NCBI GenBank assembly: GCA_030068145.1 | Contig: JAPJBO010000046.1 | Coordinates: forward strand, 434,001 to 498,000 | Length of the DNA stretch: 64,000 nucleotides | Reading direction: 5' to 3' | Source: Diplonema papillatum | Taxonomy: Eukaryota > Euglenozoa > Diplonemea > Diplonemida > Diplonemidae | Shown here: positions 21,101 to 31,580 of the stretch, piece after piece | How positions within the stretch are numbered: position 1 is the stretch's first letter | Layout: every line of letters begins with the position of its first letter | Notes under the pieces: generated by a model | Seen by the model: the letters and a program-made list of their open reading frames with translations, nothing else | Database searches by the model: none | What the model was told of the DNA's origin: nothing | Program-made: the position numbers and the translations under genes

Positions 21101-21400
21101 TTATTCTACGGATTCTACCGTTGTAAGAAAGAAATGCGTAGTTTTGTTGAAAAAAAGAAGCGAGAGAGGTTGTCACGCCTTTAGCAGTCCCAAGGCCTCT
21201 CCCCACCCACCTATATGTGTTCTCGTCGTCATCGCTACCGCGCTGACCTTACGAGAGAGTGAGAGAAGAAACGCGAGTAGTGTGGTTGGAAAGATGATTG
21301 TAGAGTACCGTAACAGAAATAAGTTGGACCGGACAAAATGGTCCAACTCACGTATTTCGGGCTCTCGCGGTCCAACTTTTGTCTGGTTCAACTTCTTTTC
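18180..21400. other. Long stretch without a recognised gene
   Basis: The longest open frame is a 327-codon plus-strand run at 19977-20960, which opens with TTG, shows no motif, and overlaps equally open alternative frames. I do not accept it. A minus-strand frame near 20700 has a signal-peptide-like hydrophobic run (LIGCLLVLVCSLVGAAAA) but no supported gene around it. The rest is A/T runs and unique-looking sequence. Confidence 0.45.
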
Positions 21401-21401
21401 G

Positions 21402-21445
21402 GGGGGGAAATCTTAGTTTAATGTTTAGACAGAGCACTGCCTCTC
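21402..21445 (+). other. tRNA-like 5' segment, family copy
   Basis: GGGGGGAAATCTTAGTTTAATG followed by TAGACAGAGCACTGCCTCTC recurs at 23305-23348 (about 44 bp, nearly identical) and, for its first 22 bases only, at 24690-24711. A diverged version sits at 669-700. The layout resembles a tRNA 5' half (acceptor-like G run, A-box-like TAGTTTAATG, then GAGCACTGCCT). No complete cloverleaf can be drawn; a SINE-type head is possible. Confidence 0.35.
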
Positions 21446-21518
21446 ATGCATGGTTGATGCTAGCATCAACCATGCATGAGTTGCCAGCGGCGTTGGTGCT
21501 AGCATCAACGCTGCTGGC
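21443..21518. repeat. Two consecutive long palindromes
   Basis: 21443-21480 is a perfect 38-bp palindrome. 21483-21518 is a 36-bp palindrome with two mismatched pairs. Both centre on GTTGATGCTAGCATCAAC or its variant GTTGGTGCTAGCATCAAC. They start directly at the end of the tRNA-like segment. Confidence 0.9.
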
Positions 21519-21897
21519 CTTCACGTGGGTGATATTGAACAGCACTCGCTTGACCTTCGTAGTTTGGAAGTCGCGCATTAGCCCGCCGCCAGGAGTTCGA
21601 ACAAGTGCGGCACTTCGTAACCCGCTGTTTCCCGTCCAGCGACTCGCAACAACGAAGCACCCTGGCCATGGTGGAGCCAGGTAACCCAAGCTTCCCTGTG
21701 GAAGGATGTTTGACAGGGCCGAGGGTGGACCAAAACGCGTCCACCGCATGTGTCCCTTGCTTTGGTTTGTGAAATGCGTTCTCGCGCACTTCTGCTTGGA
21801 TCGCCAAGCTTCGTTGTCTCCGCACCGTTTCCCGGGGCTCGCGCTTGACTACCCATTTGGCAAGGGGAAGATTTTTACCCCCCCCCCCCCCCCCGAC

Positions 21898-23040
21898 AAG
21901 TGATTGCTTGTTATAACAAGTGTTTGGCTGCAAGTTCATAAGGAACCTGGGGTTTGTACCTACCTACGCCTACCTACGAGAGAAAATCACGTGATCTGCA
22001 AGACACAAGGCTCAACCTGGTCCAGACAAAAATACCGGGGAGTTTCGGGGTATTTCCTTTGTGGCGGCCTAGGCGATGGCGGGGAGGGGGCTACGCTATT
22101 ACGGCCCTACCTTGCGCAGAGCGGTCCCGTGTTTGGTTATGCCCCGAAGACGAAGATAGAGGCTGAGAAGGAAGGACAGACTGGGAGGACGCCCGAACCG
22201 ACACCAAAGTCGAGACGCAAGCTGCGACCATCAGCCCAAAGCGCCACAACGGAAGCGGCGGATGCCGGCGCCAACACCGCCATCGAGAACGCCGCAGAAG
22301 GCGACGACACTAGGACGGCCGCTGCAACGAAGCGGCGGCGTAAGGACTCGCCATCATCGAAGACAGAGGTGCGAGATAAGGTGCCAGTGACGAAGAGAGG
22401 TAGCACGAAGAGGTAGTCACGAAAGAGAGCAGATGCAGATTATCGCCATGTACGGACCTTGGACTTTTCTGGAGCATCTGGGTGGGATATTATGGTCCCC
22501 TGAGTGCTTTTCTGCCCGCCAGGTGTTGTGTGCTGCCAGTGGGGGTAATTTTCTGGCAGTCTCGGGCTTCAGGAAGGCGTAACGGTAACAGTCAATCTCG
22601 CTCCCCGAAATAGGCAAAACCCCCTGATTTCGTTGACAGGCCGAAAACCCTCCTTTTTTGGCTTTGGTGCAAATACGCAGTTCCGCAGCTTTTTGGCCGT
22701 AAATTCGGTGTCATGCCGCAGTGGAGGTGATGTGTAATACCCGGAGTACGGTCACCGCCTTGGGCGAAAATGTCAAAAAACACGAAATCACGCTCGTTTG
22801 GCTGGGCCGTGGTACCCGGCTCGGGGTTTTTCACACGACAAGAAACTTCGACCCACAGAAAAACCACGAATGAGCGGTTCGGGTGTGCAAATGCCAAGCG
22901 TGCTTACAGCAACCGTTTGTTTGCCAACAGCCTAGTGTCTTGCAGATCACGTGACTTTCTCTCGTAGGTAGGTACAAACCCCAGGTTCCTTATGAAATTG
23001 CAACCAAACACTTGTTATAACAAGCAATCACTTGTTATAT
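21898..23040. mobile_element. 1.1-kb TIR element with ~110-bp ends
   Basis: 21900-22011 and 22927-23040 are reverse complements over about 110 bp, with one 10-bp duplication (CTACCTACGC) in the left copy. The ends begin TGATTGCTTGTTATAACAAG, contain GGAACCTGGGGTTTGTACC and CACGTGATCTGCAAGACAC, and are over 90 percent alike by eye. A 17-bp C run sits just outside the left end. ACAAGCAATCACTTGTT-type tandem copies extend from the right end to about 23115. No transposase is visible; a basic ORF lies inside. Confidence 0.85.
22011..22416 (+). CDS. Basic Ala/Lys-rich ORF within the TIR element
   Basis: The open frame runs from within the left TIR to 22416 without an ATG, so a spliced start or a decayed gene must be assumed. 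The last 90 or so residues are Lys/Arg/Ala/Thr-rich, with KSRRKLRPS, TKRRRKDSPSSK and a final KRGSTKR. Its character is like that of the other small basic ORFs in this window (50513-50797, 13867-14736). No family is recognised. Confidence 0.3.
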
Positions 23041-23125
23041 CACAAGCAATCACTTGTTTTTTAACAAGCAATCACTTGTTATATAACAAGTGACCACTTG
23101 TTACATCACTTGTTAGAAATATAAC
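23041..23125 (+). repeat. ACAAGCAATCACTTGTTAT tandem units
   Basis: Four to five imperfect palindromic units of AACAAGCAATCACTTGTTAT, extending the terminal sequence of the TIR element outwards. Subterminal repeat arrays of this kind often bind a transposase; that is inference here. Confidence 0.7.
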
Positions 23126-23304
23126 TAGTTATGTCCCAAAAAAAACAGCTAACAAGTGCGTCGTGTGCTGTTCCGGAAATGTTCCAGCCAGTACAGATGT
23201 ACTATTGGAAAACCGTACGAATTGAAAAAAAAAAAGAAACAAACGAAAGAGAAGGAAAGGGACGGGCCACGTACCAAGCCGCAATGCAATGCACCGTCCG
23301 CCAG

Positions 23305-23348
23305 GGGGGGGAAATCTTAGTTTAATGTATAGGCAGAGCACTGCCTCT
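23305..23348 (+). other. tRNA-like 5' segment, second copy
   Basis: Nearly the same 44 bp as 21402-21445, here followed by a G run and unrelated sequence instead of the palindromes. The two copies end their similarity at CTCTCATG. Confidence 0.35.
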
Positions 23349-23349
23349 C

Positions 23350-25730
23350 ATGGGGGGGAGCTGGTACACCCTACAGTCCTAGAACATGCGCCCTACAGTA
23401 CATGTGTGGTTTCACCTCTGCGCATCCACGTACCCTCTACATGGAGATCTGTAAGTACGCGTAGTGGCCATTCGCCAGCCCACTGTATCCCGTGTAGCTG
23501 GGCATTGCAGTTCTTCCGGGAACACTGCACAGTAATCGAATTTGAAGTGTGCGAGCCCTTCCGAAAGGCCCATCACACTGGATCCAGACTACATAGCACG
23601 GGTCTCTGGGCCACGCCCCTCTCCTTCTCTTGGTCACCTGGTCTTGCCTCTCGCTGCTGAGGCGCCAAGCCATGTGCAAAACCTGTCTCCTCCAAGACTG
23701 TGCCTGCACTGTCAGGCCTGCCAAGAATTTGCTGTCCGCACAACAAGACCAAAACAACAGCTGTGCTTCCTCCGCAGCGCACCTCTCTCCCAGCGCCAAA
23801 GTTGCTTTTTTGTAAACTATAGTAGCAATGAACTGCCGTGCGGGAGACAGGTCAGTTTCTGCCTTTTCCGTTCGTTCCCTTAGGCCGCCCCCGGTATTCT
23901 CGACTGTCCAATCTTGGCCGTGAAGGTTTTTGTCCAATAGGGGAGTGGGGGGGAGACAGAGGGTCGGGACTCGACAAGCAAAAACTAGGATGGTGCTTTC
24001 TTCTCAGAGTGAAAGTTCGCTTGAAACATTTTGTTTGTGCACACTAGCGGAACTCACCTGCGTTGGTAAGTTGCATGCCGTACGCTGCCAAGTACTGATT
24101 CTTAGTACCACACTGCATCGTTAACTCTAAGAAAGAGAGAGCGGAGAAAACGAAGCACACGCACCGTAATACTCTCCTCCTCGCCCGTCTCGCTGCTCCG
24201 TACTCGCTGTCTCTCGTCCTTGCTGCTGCATGATGCCAGATTGGTGGTGCGTAACATACGTAGTAAGGTCATGCAGAGATTCTCGCGTGTATGCCACGAA
24301 CTTCTTCGTGACGCCTCAGGACACTGGACTTGAAGAAAAAATGCGCAAGGGCGGGTGGGCAAGCGAGGGGTAAAACCACGCTGTTTTTCTCGGGAGCGAC
24401 GGGGTAATAACCTTTGTACAAGTGTTAGTTCCCGTCGGAATAGTATTAATCTTCTAAGGACGACCAAAAAAAATCCGCGTTCCCCCGTCGCAGGCGCTGG
24501 AACGCCAGACATGCAGGCGCCGCTACAAAATATAAAAATCAAAGGCAGCAACGCTTCACGCGCCTGGTTGAAGGTATGTATGTTTTCAGGAAGCGCTCGT
24601 GGCTTTCCCAGCTTTTCCGGCCGATGTTAGGCGCTCGATAAGCTTCGACTGATTCAGAGCCAAAAGTCTTCTTCCCGGGAGGCTCCCGGGGGGAAAATCT
24701 TAGTTTAATGTTTGTGGGTGGGGGGAGGGCTTGCAAGAACGTGCTTGTAATGGGTATGTGCTCAACACAGCACTGTGTCCTACCTGAACCGTGTTTCGGT
24801 CCTTCAAGCCACGGACACACTAGGCGGACCATCATCAGCGCGAAACCTGAGTGTCTGCAGACAGGATAGATGTGAGTCGGTCCGTCAGGCGGCTGTTCGT
24901 AGCTCGTCACGTCACAGCCTGGATCATCCACGCCATCACAAGTAGGGTGCCGGCCCGACTTGTGACTGCGACTCGCTAGAACGCACTGACTTGTCTTTTT
25001 ACGGTGCAAACTGCGAAGTAAACTCTGCAGAGTACAGAGGTCTTGGCATTGACGGGGGAGGGGAAAGTTCGACCAGGTGCCTTCAGGCCTTGTGTGCACC
25101 TAAGGTGCTCCTTTCGGGGGACAAAACGTGGGGGAGTGCTGCCGCTAGGAGGAAGGCGAAGGGTCGGTAAGGCAATCCTTTTTACCTGCCGTTCGGAAGC
25201 TTTCGTTGCAGTGGCTCGTTGTTTGCCCTCAAATTTCCAGGCGCCCGCCTGAAAAATACAGGACCGCCGCCAAAAACGAACGCAAAAAGGTAGCTCGCAA
25301 CTAGTATGTGATGAACGGGTGCAAAGGCAATACGGTTGGCTCGGTGCTCACTTCATAGCCGGTTCTTACCATGTGCCAGGACCACGTTCTTGAGCGAAAG
25401 AAAAAGTTGAACCCTCCTCGCATTTGTATTTCCCTGCGTCGTATAAGGACTCAGGTGTTATCCTCTGAGAAGTTGCTTGCGAGGGTCATTCATGAGGTCT
25501 AACCGACAAGTGTGATGAAACATTTAATACCCCCAGCATTACGGGCGAATACAGGAGGTACCTTGGATAGAAGAGGTAGCTTGAATACAAGAGGCATTTT
25601 GGAAATCTGGAAAAAAGTTGGATTTTTTCTGGTGTAATTCCCTTCTATCCCAACACTTGGGCAAGGCAATCCCATTGGGATATGAGGGAACAAAATTTGT
25701 TGTACGGGATATAAGGGAACAAAATTTGTT
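23350..25730. other. Stretch without a recognised gene
   Basis: Open frames of up to 186 codons occur on the minus strand (24539-25099) but show no domain. It holds the second copy of the dispersed repeat (24026-24124) and a partial tRNA-like head at 24690-24711 inside CCCGGGAGGCTCCCGGG-rich sequence. Confidence 0.5.
24026..24124 (+). repeat. Dispersed repeat, copy 2 of 2
   Basis: Matches 1508-1605 (see that entry). The conserved central part includes CACTAGCGGAACTCACCTG and TACGCTGCCAA. Confidence 0.6.
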
Positions 25731-25737
25731 GACCACA

Positions 25738-25995
25738 GAACCTGGCCAGACCAGACAGCCTGGACAGCCTGACCAGACCGTTCAGTCGGACCAGCCCGGA
25801 CTGACCAGACAGCCTGGACTGACCAGACAGCCCGACCAGCCTGGACAAACCAGACAGCCTGACCAGACCAGTAAGACCAGCCCGGACTGACCAGACAGTC
25901 CTGGACAAACCAGACAGCCTGGACAGCCTGACAAGCCTGGCAGGCTGGAGGCTGGAGCCTGACCAGTCTAGTCCGGCTGACCCAGAGTCCGACCA
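25738..25995 (+). repeat. Degenerate GACCAGACAGCCTG tandem repeat
   Basis: Interleaved units of GACCAGACAGCCTG, GACCAGCCTGGA and GACCAGCCCGGA with no fixed period. Long ORFs across it on both strands are repeat artefacts. It is preceded by two GGGAACAAAATTTGTTG units. Confidence 0.85.
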
Positions 25996-26780
25996 GCCTG
26001 GACTGCCTGACCAGACCAAGCCCTGGCGGTTGGTGCTGCAAGATCATCAGGAAGGGTGGGTCTTCTAGGTCCTTGGTTTCTTTCAATGGGAAAAACGGGA
26101 CAAAATTAGTACCCAATGAACAGATGCAGAACCTGTCCTGCTGTAGGAAGGTACAAGGTTGCTAAAAGTCCACACGAATCACAGGAGGTAGAACATGATT
26201 CGTAGGACCGCTGAGCACAAAGTTACCAAGTTTTCAAGACACCGCAACGGAGCAGGCGCCTGGCAGGCAATAGGCTCGGTCAGGACTGATCGCGGCCCAC
26301 AGGGGGCCAGGAGGGTGCGGTAACCGCTAGGCTATGTTGCCAAACCTCGGGCCGAAATTGGCTTTTAGCGCCTGATCAGTTGGGATTCTTATCGCGAGAT
26401 CGTCATTTACTCGTTTTCAGTGTCCCAGGACGGTATTTCTGCCCTCTGGGAGCTTCTTTCGCCCGGTTTGCGAAGAACTCAAACCTGAGACTCAAAATGA
26501 GTCCAAAATTCTCACTCTGTAGTGAACAAAAAATTTCCCCGCCGTTTTTTTAGCCCATTGTCCAGCGCTTACCACACCCACACAGGGGTTTGAGGGTCGG
26601 TGGTTGGATGATTCCCGCCGGAAATCGTTTTTTTTTTGGGGTTTTTGAAACAGCCCCAAAACCGACCTTTTGTCCATCTGCACGCCAGATTCTGGTCGCC
26701 ACGCGAGCTGATTGATTGCCTATATATAGCTCTTTCCATCCCGAAAATTCCAAAATTTTGACCCAAAACGGGCTGCTTTT

Positions 26781-27224
26781 CAGACGGAAAATCTGTGACA
26801 CTTTTTCGTGGAATGAGTGATATTATTTCGGAGTAATAGGTACGCTGAAATGGGGGTTTCGGTGAGCATTGTTTCGGAATACAATACTATTCAGACGGAA
26901 AATCTGTGACACTTTTTCGTGGAATGAGTGATATTATTTCGGAGTAATAGGTACACTGAAATGGGGGTTTCGGTGAGCATTGTTTCGGAATACAATACTA
27001 TTCAGACGGAAAATCTGTGACACTTTTTCGTGGAATGAGTGATATTATTTCGGAGTAATAGGTACGCTGAAATGGGGGTTTCGGTGAGCATTGTTTCGGA
27101 ATACAATACTATTCAGACGGAAAATCTGTGACACTTTTTCGTGGAATGAGTGATATTATTTCGGAATAATAGGTACGCTGAAATGGGGGTTTCGGTGAGC
27201 ATTGTTTCGGAATACAATACTATT
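26781..27224 (+). repeat. 111-bp tandem repeat, four near-identical copies
   Basis: Copies start at 26781, 26892, 27003 and 27114 with CAGACGGAAAATCTGTGACA and are almost identical (single-base changes such as TACGCTG/TACACTG and GGAGTAAT/GGAATAAT). A fifth, truncated copy (GAAATCTGTGACACTTTTTC) lies at 27814-27850. No spacers, so not a CRISPR. Low divergence implies recent expansion. Confidence 0.95.
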
Positions 27225-27279
27225 TGTCCCCAGTGGGGTTTTGCAGGGGGTTCCACGGGCTTCCCCTCGCGAGAGCAGC

Positions 27280-28030
27280 TTATCCGAGACTAGAGGTATG
27301 CTAATAGCTCTGTCGAGCCAACCCCACTTTTTAGGGGGTCGGGGGAGAAGCCCGGGGGCACTTTTTGGTAGTGAGATTTTAGTTAAATTGGGAGTCGATT
27401 CCCACGGTTCCGGGTTTTTTCGCCCCGTAATTTGAAGTTCGATTCCTTTGGCCCGAACTTTTTTTTTTTTTTTTTTGCGATTTCTCGGTGTGAAAAGCAG
27501 CCGTCTGGAATTGTTTTCGAGGTCTTTTTGGGAAATCTTTTGGTTTTCGAGTAGTTCTGGGATGCGCGATTATGGGCAATGCCAGATCAGTCTGACCCCC
27601 TCCTGGATGCAGAGAGAAAAAAAAAACGATCTCCGGGACCCCATTTTTCGGGTACCTCCACTTCCCGGGGAGGGGGGGTCGGTCAAATGTTTTATCCGAC
27701 CAAATATTCGGAAAGCCCCGTCCTCAATGGATTCAATCGTGTCCTCAAAATCTCGAAACCGGCCATTTTCGGACCTGCAGATGGCAACTTTCGGCAGAAG
27801 TCCGAAAAAAGCCGAAATCTGTGACACTTTTTCGTGGAATGAGTGATATTGTATTTGGGTACCTGGCCCCCCCAGGTCGGGGGTTACTTGTGCCACCCGA
27901 TTTCTTCCTGTGGACTGGGAGGCTTCTTTTTTCCGAGACTACACGTAGAGGTATGCCAATAGCTCTGTCGAGCCAACCCCACTTTTTAGGGGGTCGGGGG
28001 CGAAGTCGGGGGGCACTTTTTCGTAGTGTT
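27280..28030 (+). repeat. Duplicated ~100-bp segment around 27.3 and 27.95 kb
   Basis: 27285-27385 and 27935-28030 share CCGAGACTA, AGAGGTATG, AATAGCTCTGTCGAGCCAAC, CCCACTTTTTAGGGGGTCGG and GGGCACTTTTT. The DNA between is AT- and G-rich with no gene. GAAGTTCGATTCC near 27440 looks B-box-like but lacks a partner. Confidence 0.75.
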
Positions 28031-28311
28031 TTTTTGGGTCAGAATTTTTGTCAGTGGCCATAGCTTTTTTTGCCCTCCGCGGCGGCGTGCACCCGAGACA
28101 ACGGTCGCTTCGCCAGTCAGACTTGCCGCAGGAGACGACCCCCTCGCGCACGCAGGAAGAAGTCCGTTCGGACAGGACAGACGCCGATGGACTGCGAGAA
28201 CGCACTCGCCGGCCGGGCCGGGGGCGGGCTCCCCGCCGGGGCCGGCTCGGCAGTGTGAGGTTTAGCTACAGTAGCCTTTTGTAGCAGCCATTTCTCCTGC
28301 CATGCGCCAAG

Positions 28312-28396
28312 CAGGGTTGGGGAGTCTGATCAGATCTGATGCTGATTTTCTGAACTGATTTTTCTGATTTTTCAGAAAATCAGAAAAATCAGATTT
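28312..28396. repeat. A/T-rich hairpin
   Basis: TGATTTTTCTGATTTT is mirrored by AAAATCAGAAAAATCA around a 4-base TCAG loop (about 28356-28395). It is preceded by GATCAGATCTGATG palindromic units. Confidence 0.7.
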
Positions 28397-28399
28397 CAC

Positions 28400-30629
28400 A
28401 TTCTGTGCAAAGGTTGACAAGTACTTTTCATGTACTCTTTCTTGTCATTGGATGTACTCGCCGTTGCGTAGTATTTGTGCTGTTCATAATTATGCACTTG
28501 CTGCACGTGCGGGTACAGGGAGGGAGAGGGAGCATTAGCATCGACCTAAACAGGAAGGGGGGGAGTCCGTGGGACACGTCTTGCTGCGGCCGGACCGAAA
28601 GTACCTCAGAACAGTATGCTTGGTCTTGCTGATTGTTGGTGGGGTAGTAGCAACTTGCTTGAATTGGTACCGCTACTGAGTCCCGTCTGCTTCGTGTTTC
28701 GGTTCATTGAATTGGGGCACACTACGTGCATACGGATGACACCTACAGTGTGTACTTGTCGGTTGATACTTGTCAGTTGACTTGTATGACAATGATCATC
28801 TCATATGCCAGCAATAGTCGAATCCTTTCTCAAAGAAACGAGAGAACAAAAGAAGATGGATGGGGAGAGGACGCTCGATGTCTCCAGTTGACCGTTGAAG
28901 CCGGGAGTCAAAATGGTAAGTAACTTCTGTGACTGGAGTTCGCCGGGCCGGGTGAAGGGAGGTGATCCACACTCTCTCGTGAATAGCGTTATTTTGTTGC
29001 GTTATTCGCCTTACACGATTTTTGTCCCTTGACCATCAGGAAGTCTTGTGATCCGCCAGTCCTGCTGGAGACCCGATGGCCCCAGGATGGAATCACCCCC
29101 ATTCCTCTGTTCGGCGTGACCCCTTTTCCCCGAACCTGAGGAGACCGGCACGCGCGCTCGTGTCTCTTCCAGTGTTGGAAGTAATAATCCTGACTCCGGG
29201 TGGAGGACCATCGGTTTTGCGTGGGCCCTCGGGTGGTGTGTTCCGGCCCACCTGCTATAGAAATAACAAGTGACTTCCATAACATGGTATGCTGAACTGT
29301 ACGGTTCACCTGAAGCTTGGACTACCTGGGTGCACGTACCTTCATTGACATGTGCTCTGTATATACAGAGGAGGCAACCCCCGGGAAGGCCGTCAATTTC
29401 TGACGACTGCCCCCTCCCTACAGGCAGCCTGTAGGGGACAAGGAGGAGAAACGTGGGAGGAAAGATATGCGTAGAATCGCCCGCAGACCGGCAGGCACAG
29501 AATCGTGAGCGGTACTAGTTCGACCCGGCAGTAAAAGTCCCGACCTCACGCGACCGCTTACTCTACAAAAACAACAATGCCAGCCCTCCTGTATATCGGA
29601 CGGTTAAATGCTGGTGACTCACGCTCGCTCTCGCCTCTTCTCCTTTTCCGGCCGCCAACTAAAACGAGAACATTTCCGGAACTGAGGCTTGCACGAATGA
29701 CCAAACTGGGTGTCAGGGGGGTGACCCTTCTCCTTTATCCTTTAGGGGAGAAACATCCCTCCTTGTTTCTAGTTCTTGGATTAGCACTTTGGCTTTTTTA
29801 ACTTCTCGCGTGCAACCGTTGTGTTTTCTGGAAGGTTCCCTTCGGTACACCTGAAACAATTTAAGAAGCTGAAGCAACGGACGGACCAATGATCTTTTGA
29901 CGACAATTGCTCAATGCAAAACTTTGAAGTTTAGAGGACCGAGTGCTAGAGTCAGAAGAAAGGAGTAAAGGGGATGGAAATGTTTGCTTCATACATTATT
30001 AAAAGGTACGTGGTTCACTTCCTTTCATCACCGTTGGTGTGCGTGCAAAACACCTTGTCTTTCTTTTCCTGCGTTTTTTTTTTTTTTTTTTTCTCTTTGC
30101 TTCTTCGGCATTATACTAGCTCTGACCTCGACCCCCGAGCCCAGAACTGGTAAACTGGTCTGCATCCAAATTTTGTGCACAGGGGGTGTTGCAGGAGGGC
30201 AGACACCCCCGTTCGGCAACGAATGCCTGCAGAGCGAAGTCGTACCGGATAGCGGTGGGATGGTGGACAAAGGACGAAGAAAGCCATACGCCTGCTACGG
30301 GAAGCAAAGGGACGAGTGGGCCAACAACAGCGTCAGTGAAGGGCCGATTGCAGCAGCCGGATGCCGCTGCCACGTTCATACGGGCCATTGAGCCCGAGCA
30401 TGCCTTAGCACGCCGGTCAGCGTCTGCTCGTGAAGCCTCTTACCTGGCTTTTGTCAACACCCTTTTCATGTTTGAAAAGACACGCTCGACCGGTGCTGTC
30501 CCCATTGGGGACAACAGCAATGGCAAACAGCTTGTTTGTCTCTGGAAATGCCGTCGAAAGGTTCGATGACTTCAGCAGCCCCAGCATGACGTCTTCCAAT
30601 GCACCCGGTGGTTGAACACGGTGGTAGCA
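28400..30629. other. Stretch without a recognised gene
   Basis: Unique-looking DNA with only short open frames. A GC-rich patch at 28070-28260, just upstream, has exon-like composition but no motif. Nothing further can be supported. Confidence 0.5.
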
Positions 30630-31580
30630 CACTGTGGTACCCCGTGGTAGAGTCCTGCTAACCAGAAGTGGCCCACTTAGAACCAGGATTCTACGTCAGG
30701 GTGCCTCCAATCATTCGCTTTACCTGGCGTAACTCCTGTTTTGGTTCTAGCTATCCTGAGGGAAACTTCGGAGTGAACCAGCTACTAGATGGTTCGATGG
30801 GTCTTTCGCCCCTATACCCAGCTTTGACGAGCGATTTGCACGTCAACACCGCAACGGACCTCCACCAGGGTTTCCCCCGGCTTCGTCCTATCCAGGCATA
30901 GTTCACCATCTTTCGGGTCCCAACAAGTGTACTTAACCTCAAATCCCTTTCCAGTAAATCAGGATCGGGCTGTGCTGCGTCCTCAAGGATTGGCACATCT
31001 CCCTTTCAGTGCGGCTTGTGGGTTTGACACCCTAAGCCTCGCACACGTGTTAGACTCCTTGGTCCGTGTTTCAAGACGGGTAGTAGAAGATCGCTGTGTC
31101 TGACATGAGCCTGCGAGCGTTTAACCACGTCAGGCCAGCGGGAGCAAGGACGTTGTCCGAAGACGCCGACACTTACCCTTCGCTGACGATGCCGCGGGTC
31201 ACCTCCTCAACTCATTCCTATCCTGGTCGATCCGAGCAAAACTGAGGCAGCCGGCAAGCCGTCTCGCAACAGAAGCTTGGACGATCCGAATAGGTCCAGA
31301 CGTCTCAACCATAAACCCCAGTGAAGGAGCAATGATTAAGATTTGAACGCATCTCCAACTCTTACCACTCATCGGTTTCAGGGACTTTTAACCCTCTTTT
31401 CAAAGTTCTTTGCATCTTTCCATCACTGTACTTGTTCGCTATCGGCCTCCGGGAGATATCCAGCCTTAGCAGAGGGATACCTGCCGATTAGCTCAGCATT
31501 CCCAAACTGAGCGACTCGTGCTAGCAAGGAGTTAACCAACATGGCTCGTCGAGGAAATACGCACTGCGGTACCCCGTGGT
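30630..31580. repeat. 19-bp direct repeats flanking the rRNA copy
   Basis: CACTGTGGTACCCCGTGGT at 30630-30648 and CACTGCGGTACCCCGTGGT at 31562-31580 differ at one position. They bracket the rRNA-derived segment almost exactly and look like a target-site duplication. Confidence 0.8.
30655..31560 (-). pseudogene. Truncated, internally deleted LSU (28S) rRNA copy
   Basis: Read on the minus strand, conserved eukaryotic LSU landmarks follow in order: GATAGCGAACAAGTAC, AACTTTGAAAAGAGGGTTAA, CCCGTCTTGAAACACGGACC, AAGGAGTCTAACA, GGGACCCGAAAGATGGTGAA, GGTATAGGGGCGAAAGAC, AACCATCTAGTAGCTGGTTC, GAAGTTTCCCTCAGGATAGC and GGTAAAGCGAATGATTGGAGG. After this the copy jumps to AAGTGGGCCACTTCTGG and stops, so a segment usually present between these blocks is missing. 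The span corresponds to about the D1-D5 part of LSU rRNA, without 5' and 3' ends. Several normally invariant positions differ. Flanking 19-bp direct repeats point to an inserted copy. The 81-codon ORF here is the usual rDNA artefact. Confidence 0.9.

Noticed and set aside
22592..22897. 101-codon minus-strand ORF inside the 21.9-23.0 kb element
   Set aside because: No motif; it has the composition of a chance frame and is not supported by a partner ORF.
26266..26341. 76-nt minus-strand tRNA candidate
   Set aside because: Acceptor arms pair at 6 of 7 positions and TAGCCTAGCGGTTA looks like an A box, but no D-stem pairing, T-arm or B box can be drawn.
26781..27224. CRISPR-like regular repeats
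   Set aside because: Units are directly tandem with no spacers, and the genome is eukaryotic. The same holds for the 164-bp array at 44.6-45.7 kb.
30751..30996. 81-codon minus-strand ORF (VGTRKMVNYAWIGRSRGKPW)
   Set aside because: This is the well-known spurious reading of conserved 28S rRNA sequence.
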